Shown here: positions 5,537 to 9,707 of the stretch, one piece after another | Layout of the letters: each line of letters starts with the position of its first letter | How positions within the stretch are numbered: the first letter of the stretch is position 1 | Source: Candidatus Campbellbacteria bacterium CG22_combo_CG10-13_8_21_14_all_36_13 | GTDB taxonomy: Bacteria; Patescibacteriota; Minisyncoccia; Phycocordibacterales; PCTT01 | Assembly: GCA_002771585.1 (NCBI GenBank) | Contig: PCTT01000023.1 | Coordinates: forward strand, 1 to 9,707 | DNA: 9,707 bases | Direction: 5' to 3' | Position numbers and translations under genes: made by a program | Notes under the pieces: generated by a model | What the model saw: the letters and a program-made list of their open reading frames with translations, nothing else | The model's database searches: none | Told to the model about the DNA's origin: nothing

Positions 5537-5652
5537 TCAATATGGTTTTCTGTCCAAAAGACAGATAAGTAGCCAAGTACTCTGGCCGTTGTCGGAGAGA
5601 CCTCTGGATCCACTAATTTTTGGTGTATCACAGCGGTGGCTGTGATTTTTAT
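5537..5652 (+). promoter_or_regulatory. Candidate structured leader/attenuator of the L3-L4-L23-L2 operon
   Basis: Four hairpins can be drawn: tctgtc-caaaa-gacaga (5549-5565); ctct, ccg-ttgt-cgg, agag (5580-5599); gatccac with gtgtatc (5607-5613 and 5623-5629, one mismatch); and atcacag-cggtgg-ctgtgat (5627-5646) followed by ttttat. The last looks like a small intrinsic terminator ending 7 bases before the rplC ATG, and its left arm shares 5627-5629 with the preceding helix, so the two compete. The region is more G+C-rich than its flanks. Control by an r-protein, as L4 does at the E. coli S10 leader, is an inference. Confidence 0.45.
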
Positions 5653-6258
5653 ATGAAATTTTTACTAGGAACAAAGGAAGAAATGACACAAATTTACGAT
5701 AGCGCAGGGCTTGCACAACCTGTTACTGTTGTTTCTTTTGGCGATTTGGTGGTTACACAAACAAAAACCAAAGAAAAAGATGGTTATAGCGCAGTACAAG
5801 TTGGTTTTGGTGATAAAAAAGCTAAAAATATAAATAAACCATTAAGGGGGCATATAAAAGATCTTGGTAATTTTAAATATTTGAAAGAGTTTAGAACTAT
5901 TGAAGACCCAACACTTTCTGTGGGTGACAAGGTAAAAAATGAATTCTTGGAGGGGTCAAGTATTACTGTTTCTGCGGTTTCAAAAGGAAAAGGTTTTCAA
6001 GGTGGTGTTAAGAGGCATGGTTTCCACGGAGGGAGAAGGAGTCATGGACAAAAACATTCAGAAAGAGAGCCGGGTTCAATCGGCGCAGGAGGTATGCAAA
6101 AAGTATTAAAAGGTACTCGTATGGCTGGAAGGATGGGTGGAGATAGAATTACAGTAAAAAATCTAAAAATTGTACATATTGATAACGATACAAACAAAAT
6201 ATACATAAAGGGTGCAGTACCTGGCAGAAGGGGTACTTTAGTTGAAATATTTGGATAA
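5653..6258 (+). CDS. rplC: 50S ribosomal protein L3
   Basis: L3 is an early-assembling large-subunit protein whose long extension reaches towards the peptidyl-transferase centre. The product is 201 aa, close to the usual size of about 205-210. It opens with MKFLLGTKEEMTQIYD, which aligns with the family's MIGLVGKKVGMTRIF. It contains KGKGFQGGVKR (111-121), the conserved extension GSIGAGGMQKVLKGTRMAG (141-159) and the terminal KGAVPGRRG (186-194). The frame is open to a TTG at 5620, but that start would add 11 residues not found in the family and translated from the leader hairpin, so ATG 5653 is chosen. At the site of the PrmB-methylated Gln of E. coli (GSIGQNQ) there is Gly, so that modification is probably absent. 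It is followed 5 bases later by rplD. Confidence 0.97.
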   Translation: MKFLLGTKEEMTQIYDSAGLAQPVTVVSFGDLVVTQTKTKEKDGYSAVQVGFGDKKAKNINKPLRGHIKDLGNFKYLKEFRTIEDPTLSVGDKVKNEFLEGSSITVSAVSKGKGFQGGVKRHGFHGGRRSHGQKHSEREPGSIGAGGMQKVLKGTRMAGRMGGDRITVKNLKIVHIDNDTNKIYIKGAVPGRRGTLVEIFG

Positions 6259-6263
6259 TTATC

Positions 6264-6959
6264 ATGAAAACAACAATATACAACAAAACAGGAAAAGAAG
6301 CCGGGACATTGGATTTGCCAAAAGATATTTTTGAAGCTAAATGGAATCCAGATCTTGTTCATCAGGTTTCTATTGCGATGGATTCAAATGCACGCACACC
6401 AATTGCACACACAAAAAATAGAGGAGATGTTCGTGGTGGGGGTAAAAAACCTTGGAGACAGAAAGGAACCGGACAAGCAAGGCATGGGTCAAGGCGTTCT
6501 CCTATTTGGAAAGGTGGCGGTGTTACTTTTGGTCCAATAAATCAAAGGGACTACACAACCAAAATAAATAAAAAAATGCGAACAAAAGCACTTTTTTCAC
6601 TTTTGTCTTACAAAGCAAAAGCAGGAACTATTTTGTTTGTTGACTCTATAAATCTTTATACACCAAAAACATCTGAAGCAAAAAATATAATAAATAAATT
6701 AGCTACAATAAAAGGGTTTGAAAAACTAGAAACAAAAAAGAAAAATGCTGCTTTATTTGCGTTTGGTACAAAAAACGAAGTATTAGACAAGAGTTTTAGG
6801 AACATTTCTAATATTAGTATTGATGAAATGAGAAACCTTAACGTAAGCGATATATTAAGATACAAATATTTGATTGTGACAGAGCCAGAAAATACAATTT
6901 CTTTTTTGAAATCAAAAATATCAAAAGAAAATAAAACTGTTAAGAAAAATAAAAAATAA
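6264..6959 (+). CDS. rplD: 50S ribosomal protein L4
   Basis: L4 lines part of the peptide exit tunnel and in some bacteria also represses its own S10 operon. The globular N-terminus (1-45) leads into the extended tunnel loop with GGGKKPWRQKGTGQARHGS (58-76) and SPIWKGGGVTFGP, the clearest L4 signature. The C-terminal Rossmann-like half includes ALFSLLSYKAKAG, ILFVDSINL and the terminal IVTEPENTISFL. At 231 aa it is somewhat longer than the usual 200-210; the excess is a Lys/Asn-rich tail (218-231). The gene is very A/T-rich, for example 15 of 60 bases G+C at 6781-6840. It starts 5 bases after the rplC stop and ends 2 bases before rplW, so it is co-transcribed with both. No Shine-Dalgarno motif is seen. 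Confidence 0.97.
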   Translation: MKTTIYNKTGKEAGTLDLPKDIFEAKWNPDLVHQVSIAMDSNARTPIAHTKNRGDVRGGGKKPWRQKGTGQARHGSRRSPIWKGGGVTFGPINQRDYTTKINKKMRTKALFSLLSYKAKAGTILFVDSINLYTPKTSEAKNIINKLATIKGFEKLETKKKNAALFAFGTKNEVLDKSFRNISNISIDEMRNLNVSDILRYKYLIVTEPENTISFLKSKISKENKTVKKNKK

Positions 6960-6961
6960 TC

Positions 6962-7354
6962 ATGTCTGCTTTATTTAAGAAAAAAGAAAAAGAGAAAGAT
7001 GTCAACAAGGTTGTTGAGGTTGCTTCTGTTGTGACCACGGAAACAAACAAAGTAAATTCTAACGATTCATCTCTCAGGGGTAAATCTTTCTTGATAAGAC
7101 CGAGGATCACAGAAAAAGCAACAGATTTACAAATGAGTAATAATGTATACACCTTTGATGTTATTAAAGACGCAAACAAAAAAGAAATAGAGAAAGCCAT
7201 TCATGCTCTTTATGGTATTGTTCCTGAAAAAGTTAGAGTTGTGATGGTGCCATCAAAGAATATAAGAACAAGAAATGGAGGTAAGGGTGTAAAATCTGGT
7301 GGTAAAAAAGCATATGTTTACCTAAAAAATGGTGACACAATTGAATTTGTGTAA
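6962..7354 (+). CDS. rplW: 50S ribosomal protein L23 with N-terminal extension
   Basis: L23 sits at the polypeptide exit and is the docking site for trigger factor and SRP. The core begins near residue 43 with FLIRPRITEKATDLQ, continues through NNVYTFDVIKDANKKEIEKA and the KVRVVMVPSK segment, and ends with the conserved KKAYVYLKNGDTIEF; the loop with RTRNGGKGVKSGGKK contacts rRNA. It is 130 aa against a usual 95-100. The additional 40 residues are a charged, low-complexity N-terminus (KKKEKEKDVNK followed by Val/Thr/Asn). No internal Met precedes the core, so the long form is the only reasonable start. The ATG is 2 bases after the rplD stop, indicating translational coupling. A 144-base repeat-filled gap separates it from rplB. 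Confidence 0.96.
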   Translation: MSALFKKKEKEKDVNKVVEVASVVTTETNKVNSNDSSLRGKSFLIRPRITEKATDLQMSNNVYTFDVIKDANKKEIEKAIHALYGIVPEKVRVVMVPSKNIRTRNGGKGVKSGGKKAYVYLKNGDTIEFV

Positions 7355-7498
7355 ATAAATGAGAATTATGAATTATGAATTTTGAATTTAAAATTTTAAA
7401 TGAATTTTAAATGAACTAATTTTAAAACATTCAAAATTGAATCCTTGCCCAACGGCGTCGGCAGGCTAGGCAAAATTAAAAATTCGAAATTAAAAATT
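7355..7498. repeat. Repeat-filled spacer between rplW and rplB
   Basis: It starts with gaattatgaattatgaatt-type heptads (7367-7385), continues with aaattttaaat words, and contains the GC-rich element ttgcccaacggcgtcggcag with ggctaggcaa (7445-7473) whose ends ttgcc/ggcaa pair. No promoter or gene is evident. This element extends the rplB frame upstream to a TTG, creating a false N-terminus. Confidence 0.65.
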
Positions 7499-8344
7499 AT
7501 GAAAAAATACAAGCCAACAACAGCATCAAGAAGACATATGACAGTACTTCCTTACAAGAAGCTTCTTAGTGGTGAGAAAAAACCTTTTAAAAAACTTACT
7601 ACAGGATTTAATCGTGGTGTGGGAAGAAATGCTGACGGACGTATTACAATGAGACACCGCGGTGGTGGACACAAAAGAAAATTTAGAGAAATTGATTTTA
7701 AATATAATAAATTAAATATTCCAGCGGTTGTAGAAACTATTGAATACGACCCAAACAGATCTGGATTTATTGCTTTAATTTTGTTTGCCGATGGTGAGAG
7801 GAGATATATTCTTGCTCCAAAGAGCGTTTCGGTTGGTGACTCTTTGATGTTTGGTGAGACTGCTGATTTGAAACCAGGAAACAGAACCCAACTTTCAAAC
7901 ATACCAATAGGAACTTTTGTTTATAATGTAGAAATAAAAGAAGGTAATGGCGCAAAGATAGCGCGTTCTGCAGGAAACTATGCAGAAGTTTCTGCTCGTG
8001 ATGGCGGTTATGTAAACCTCAAGATGCCATCAAAAGAAATTAGGAAAGTTTCAGAAAAAGCTTGGGCATCTATTGGAGAAGTTGGTAATTCAGAACATAA
8101 GTTAATTACTCTTGGTAAGGCTGGTAGGTCTCGTTGGTTGGGTAGGCGTCCAACGGTGAGAGGATCAGCCATGAACCCTGTAGATCACCCATACGGAGGA
8201 GGTGAGGGAAGAGGCGGTCGTGGAATGAGAAGAGCAAAGACAAAATGGGGCAAACCAGCAGGAAAGAGACAAAAAACAAGAAATCCAAACAAATACTCAA
8301 ATAAACTTATTGTGAAGAGACGTAGGGTTGGAAAGAAGAGATAG
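7499..8344 (+). CDS. rplB: 50S ribosomal protein L2
   Basis: L2 is an essential protein for subunit association and peptidyl-transferase centre assembly. The product is 281 aa, near the usual 273-280. It opens with MKKYKPTTASRRHMTV, matching the family's KPTSPGRR start, and contains GRITMRHRGGGHKR (47-60), the OB/SH3-type core with EYDPNRS and RRYILAPK, then ARSAGNYAEV, LGKAGRSRW and the C-terminal RGSAMNPVDHPYGGGEGR (221-238). His230 corresponds to the functionally important E. coli His229. The next His of the bacterial DHPH motif is Tyr232. The frame is open to a TTG at 7445, but that reads through an intergenic repeat, so ATG 7499 is used. The gene is followed at once by a terminator, not by rpsS. 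Confidence 0.98.
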   Translation: MKKYKPTTASRRHMTVLPYKKLLSGEKKPFKKLTTGFNRGVGRNADGRITMRHRGGGHKRKFREIDFKYNKLNIPAVVETIEYDPNRSGFIALILFADGERRYILAPKSVSVGDSLMFGETADLKPGNRTQLSNIPIGTFVYNVEIKEGNGAKIARSAGNYAEVSARDGGYVNLKMPSKEIRKVSEKAWASIGEVGNSEHKLITLGKAGRSRWLGRRPTVRGSAMNPVDHPYGGGEGRGGRGMRRAKTKWGKPAGKRQKTRNPNKYSNKLIVKRRRVGKKR

Positions 8345-8371
8345 TAAAAAGCACCCTGTGGGTGCTTTTTA
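8345..8371. terminator. Intrinsic terminator after rplB
   Basis: A 12-bp perfect stem (taaaaagcaccc with gggtgctttttа-type arm ending at 8371) has the loop tgt (8357-8359). The right arm carries the T-run and the left arm the A-run, so it can also work on the minus strand. It starts immediately after the TAG stop at 8342-8344 and closes the rplC-rplB unit. Confidence 0.92.
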
Positions 8372-8640
8372 GAATTACGAATTAAGAATATTTTGTTCAG
8401 AATTATGCCTGCCTGCCGGCAGGCAGGAATTATGAATTATGAATATTTTATTCAGAATTATGAATTAAGAATTATGAATTATGAATCAGGTGTTAGCTTT
8501 CAGCTTTCAGGTTTCAGGGGCGACGGTTACTCCCAACCCCTTTCACCTCTCACCTTTCAACTTAATAATCTATTCCCTCTATAAGCTATAAGCAATTTCC
8601 TCTAAACCTGAAACTTAACACCTGAAACCTAATTATAAAA
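8372..8640. repeat. Repeat-dense intergenic region
   Basis: No gene is seen. The content is heptads of gaattat and variants (8372-8486), a 20-bp GC-rich palindrome, and a long imperfect inverted repeat: caggtgttagctttcag (8487-8503) against ctgaaacttaacacctg (8608-8624), 15 of 17 positions complementary. Between its arms lie further tttcag/aggtttc and ataagctataagc words. The region falls between two units that converge on it, each with its own terminator. Confidence 0.7.
8408..8427. repeat. Perfect 20-bp GC-rich palindrome
   Basis: The bases cctgcctgcc and ggcaggcagg form a perfect palindrome flanked on both sides by aattatg. It shares its core with 1191-1222 and, with T/A changes, with 921-943. 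Confidence 0.85.
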
Positions 8641-8672
8641 AAAGACCCTTCGCATTACGGTGCGACAGGGTC
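8637..8672 (-). terminator. Intrinsic terminator of the TraR/DksA-like gene
   Basis: The stem gaccct+tcgca (8644-8654) pairs with tgcga+agggtc (8661-8672) with a single bulged c and loop ttacgg. Seven A residues at 8637-8643 give a U-run on the minus strand. It lies 11 bases past the TAA stop of the minus-strand gene. Confidence 0.93.
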
Positions 8673-8682
8673 CTTGGTGTGC

Positions 8683-9234
8683 TTAAAATCTGTGGACAGG
8701 CATGTTTTTCCTGCTCTTTGCAGGAGGGACGTTTTTCTTCTCCGGTTGTGCGCGCTTCGCATCAATGGAGATTTCCGTGTGTGGCACGGCCTCGAGACGT
8801 TCCCTCGAGATGAGTTTGCAGGTTACCTTACAGATACCGTAGGTTCCGTTGTTGATCCGATCTTCCGCACGGTCGAGATAACCAATATATCTGTTCTGTC
8901 TGGCTATCATCAGATAGAGTTTTTCTCTACCCATAGCATCTGTCCCAGCGTCCGCCATATGGAAGCTGTATGCTGTGTCATTTCCAGCATCCCTTGAATC
9001 GTCCAGAAGGTGCCGCATTCTGGCCACATCTTCGATGGCGGCATTTCTTTTCGCCAATATAATTGGACGAAAGTACTCCTGCTCCTCTCTCGTGTAGCGG
9101 GTTTTTGCACCGTTACCATTTGTCCCTTTTGGAACGCTGTCCTCTTGATGTCCGTTACTGGCAACGACCATCGTTTCTGGCGTTTCTTGCATAGCAGAAC
9201 TCTTGTTGTGTTGTGTGATACAAATAGTAAGCAT
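8683..9234 (-). CDS. TraR/DksA-family protein lacking most zinc ligands
   Basis: A 183-aa soluble protein. DksA/TraR proteins enter the RNA polymerase secondary channel and change promoter response. A predicted helical segment (47-128, with REEQEYFRPIILAKRNAAIE, then HMADAGTDAMGREK and RQNRYIGYLDRAEDRI) leads to NGTYGICKVTCKLISRERLEAVPHTEI (129-155), the family's C-terminal motif. Canonical zinc sites are CxxC...CxxC; here the first is CKVT with C139 one place later, and the second (CIDC in E. coli) is SIDA, so zinc binding is doubtful. The tail (160-183) is Lys/Pro-rich. The ATG at 9234 has no Shine-Dalgarno motif; Met15 (9192) is an alternative start. G+C is clearly higher than in neighbours (62 of 120 bases at 8941-9060), which could mean transfer. 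It has its own promoter and terminator. Confidence 0.82.
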   Translation of the reverse strand: MLTICITQHNKSSAMQETPETMVVASNGHQEDSVPKGTNGNGAKTRYTREEQEYFRPIILAKRNAAIEDVARMRHLLDDSRDAGNDTAYSFHMADAGTDAMGREKLYLMIARQNRYIGYLDRAEDRINNGTYGICKVTCKLISRERLEAVPHTEISIDAKRAQPEKKNVPPAKSRKNMPVHRF

Positions 9235-9278
9235 TGGCTGAATGCATTACTACTTGTTTGAAAAAGAACCTGTTTTTG

Positions 9279-9307
9279 ATTATATAGTTATATCTTCAAA
9301 TTGACAA
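9279..9307 (-). promoter_or_regulatory. Promoter of the TraR/DksA-like gene
   Basis: On the minus strand TTGTCA (9307-9302), a 17-nt spacer and perfect TATAAT (9284-9279) precede the gene. A start near 9272 gives a leader of about 38 nt. Its -35 box overlaps that of the plus-strand promoter at 9301-9328. Confidence 0.7.
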
Positions 9308-9328
9308 GTATTTTTTCTGTGATATAAG
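9301..9328 (+). promoter_or_regulatory. Promoter of the plus-strand small RNA
   Basis: Perfect TTGACA (9301-9306), a 16-nt spacer and TATAAG (9323-9328) form a strong match pointing into a region with no reading frame of note but with a hairpin-rich sequence and a terminator. The start is expected near 9334. Confidence 0.75.
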
Positions 9329-9333
9329 ATAGT

Positions 9334-9483
9334 CATGCATAGTTTGCTTTGTGTTGTTTCCATGCTTGGCGACGCATGAGACAACATACTGGCTACACTT
9401 GTTGAACCTGAGGGGTGACGGGGTGGAAAAGCATCTATGCTATGGCCCGTCGTGATTCATTTCGCGACGGGCTTTTTCTTTTT
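9334..9483 (+). ncRNA. Candidate small RNA, about 145-150 nt
   Basis: Bounded by a promoter and an intrinsic terminator, this region folds as a closed unit. A closing helix pairs gcatag (9337-9342) with ctatgc (9435-9440) and tgctt (9345-9349) with aagca (9429-9433). Inside is a 13-bp hairpin with one bulged c: tgttgttt and catgc (9352-9365) against gcatg and agacaaca (9374-9386), loop ttggcgac. A weaker helix pairs cactt (9396-9400) with gggtg (9413-9417). I do not find the conserved motifs of SRP RNA (GGAAG...AGCAGCC), tmRNA or RNase P RNA, and 6S is not evident. Its identity is unknown; no gene follows on this strand in the window. Confidence 0.6.
9445..9483 (+). terminator. Terminator of the plus-strand small RNA
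   Basis: The stem gcccgtcg (9445-9452) pairs with cgacgggc (9465-9472) and is followed by tttttcttttt. It is an 8-bp G/C-rich perfect stem with a 12-nt loop. Confidence 0.92.
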
Positions 9484-9487
9484 AAAT

Positions 9488-9535
9488 TAAAAAAAAGAAC
9501 CCAATCGTCTCGCTAGTCAGCGACGTATTGGGTTC
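9488..9535 (-). terminator. Terminator of the minus-strand small RNA
   Basis: A 9-bp perfect stem (gaacccaat at 9497-9505; attgggttc at 9527-9535) is extended inward by cgtc/gacg and gct/agc. Eight A residues (9489-9496) supply a U8 tract on the minus strand. It lies tail to tail with the plus-strand terminator, about 14 bases away. Confidence 0.92.
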
Positions 9536-9595
9536 TCGTCCGGTTTGTCTGCTACAACGAAGAGAAAATTGGAGAGTAAATAATTCTCTCCACTT

Positions 9596-9622
9596 CTACA
9601 TCGGAGCGCCGCCCCGGTACAT
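9596..9622 (-). other. Eight-codon micro-ORF inside the minus-strand RNA
   Basis: ATG at 9622 opens a frame encoding MYRGGAPM before TAG at 9598-9596. It coincides almost exactly with the first hairpin of the RNA. The upstream bases are TTTATTTTT, similar to the A/T-only start contexts of the genuine genes here. It may be a leader peptide or a coincidence. Confidence 0.25.
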
Positions 9623-9651
9623 AAAAATAAAGAACCCTGTCTTTCGTGCTT

Positions 9652-9681
9652 ATATTATGCTAAATATGCTTTTTTTGTCAA
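9652..9681 (-). promoter_or_regulatory. Promoter of the minus-strand small RNA
   Basis: On the minus strand TTGACA (9681-9676) is perfect; the -10 is CATAAT (9659-9654, 16-nt spacer) or TAATAT (9657-9652, 18-nt spacer). A second perfect TTGACA lies 20 bases upstream (9701-9696) but has no -10 at a useful distance. Confidence 0.65.
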
Positions 9682-9707
9682 ATTTTAGATATATTTGTCA
9701 ATTTTGT

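Larger units (their letters stand above)
9485..9646 (-). ncRNA. Candidate small RNA or attenuator-type leader, about 160 nt
   Basis: On the minus strand a promoter (9681-9654) reads into three hairpins: one at about 9619-9599 with arms CGGGGC and GCTCCG plus flanking TAC/GTA; one at 9592-9570 with TGGAGAG and CTCTCCA; and the terminator at 9535-9497. The 5' segment GGGTTCT (9637-9631) repeats the terminator's 3' arm and can pair with its 5' arm AGAACCC (9536-9530), so a closing helix and the terminator exclude each other, as in riboswitches and attenuators. An 8-codon reading frame lies in the first hairpin. It terminates about 250 bases before the TraR/DksA-like gene. No known class is recognised. 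Confidence 0.55.

Noticed and set aside
5434..5631. A 65-aa minus-strand open frame (GTG start) ending 8 bases before the membrane-protein ATG
   Set aside because: It has no Shine-Dalgarno motif, overlaps the hairpin-rich leader of rplC, uses codons such as CCG, ACG and GCC that are rare in the neighbouring A/T-rich genes, and ends in Lys/Leu low-complexity sequence. I cannot fully exclude it as a small upstream gene; conservation of the protein in relatives would revive it.
5620..5652. TTG extension of rplC by 11 residues
   Set aside because: The extension is translated from the leader hairpin and is not part of L3; ATG 5653 aligns with the family.
7445..7498. Upstream TTG extension of rplB (MPNGVGRLGK...)
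   Set aside because: It reads through an intergenic repeat and adds residues absent from L2; ATG 7499 matches the family start.
8393..8584. 63-aa plus-strand frame starting MFRIMPACRQAG
   Set aside because: It is a translation of the GC-rich palindrome (MPACRQAG) and the gaattat repeats (NYE...MNYE), a typical false gene call in such genomes.
8674..9261. Plus-strand frames opposite the TraR/DksA-like gene
   Set aside because: They are antisense shadows of a recognisable minus-strand protein that has its own promoter and terminator.
9485..9646. SRP RNA, because AGCAG and CCGGA words occur on the minus strand
   Set aside because: In SRP RNA the GGAAG-type segment precedes AGCAGCC within one hairpin; here the order is reversed and the paired context is absent.
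9676..9701. Tandem TTGACA motifs as two promoters
   Set aside because: Only the 9681-9676 copy has a -10 at a suitable distance; the outer copy would place its -10 in a T-run, and the window edge prevents judging what lies upstream.
1..9707. CRISPR array, tRNA or rRNA genes
   Set aside because: No regularly spaced repeat-spacer pattern, no tRNA arms with a GTTC-type loop and no rRNA-like sequence were seen; the tandem repeats present have no unique spacers.

Overview
The window looks like part of a small, AT-rich genome of the Candidate Phyla Radiation (Patescibacteria), most likely a Parcubacteria-type lineage. This is inferred from three things: A/T-rich start regions with no Shine-Dalgarno motif, ribosomal proteins with lineage-style terminal extensions, and short GC-rich palindromes plus A/T-rich repeat words filling the intergenic gaps. 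I could not run a database search, so the taxonomy is an inference.

Layout. 1-1008 holds the 3' end of rplJ (L10), rplL (L7/L12) and a strong terminator. 1009-2112 has a repeat-rich spacer, a winged-helix/nucleotidyltransferase-like regulator and another spacer. 2113-2840 encodes a small membrane protein related to the transmembrane part of MscS channels, closed by a terminator. 2841-4714 has a promoter, a long leader, tuf (EF-Tu) and rpsJ (S10). 4715-4967 is a gene-free convergent spacer with a strong bidirectional terminator followed by sequence that folds on paper into a cloverleaf. 4968-5426 (minus) is an unrecognised small membrane protein. 5427-5652 is a divergent spacer with a candidate attenuator-like leader. 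5653-8371 is rplC-rplD-rplW-rplB (L3, L4, L23, L2) ending in a terminator. 8372-8640 is repeat-filled. 8683-9234 (minus) is a TraR/DksA-like protein of clearly higher G+C. 9270-9707 has no long gene but carries two convergent candidate small RNAs, each with a promoter, hairpins and an intrinsic terminator.

How it fits together. Eight genes feed translation: the L10/L7-L12 stalk, EF-Tu which docks on that stalk, and S10, L3, L4, L23 and L2 of the classical S10 cluster. The cluster is broken twice: an oppositely oriented membrane-protein gene separates rpsJ from rplC, and a terminator follows rplB where rpsS would normally come. The best places for undescribed biology are the two convergent RNAs at 9334-9646 (the plus-strand one shares overlapping -35 boxes with the TraR/DksA-like gene), the cloverleaf at 4792-4928, and the rplC leader at 5537-5652.
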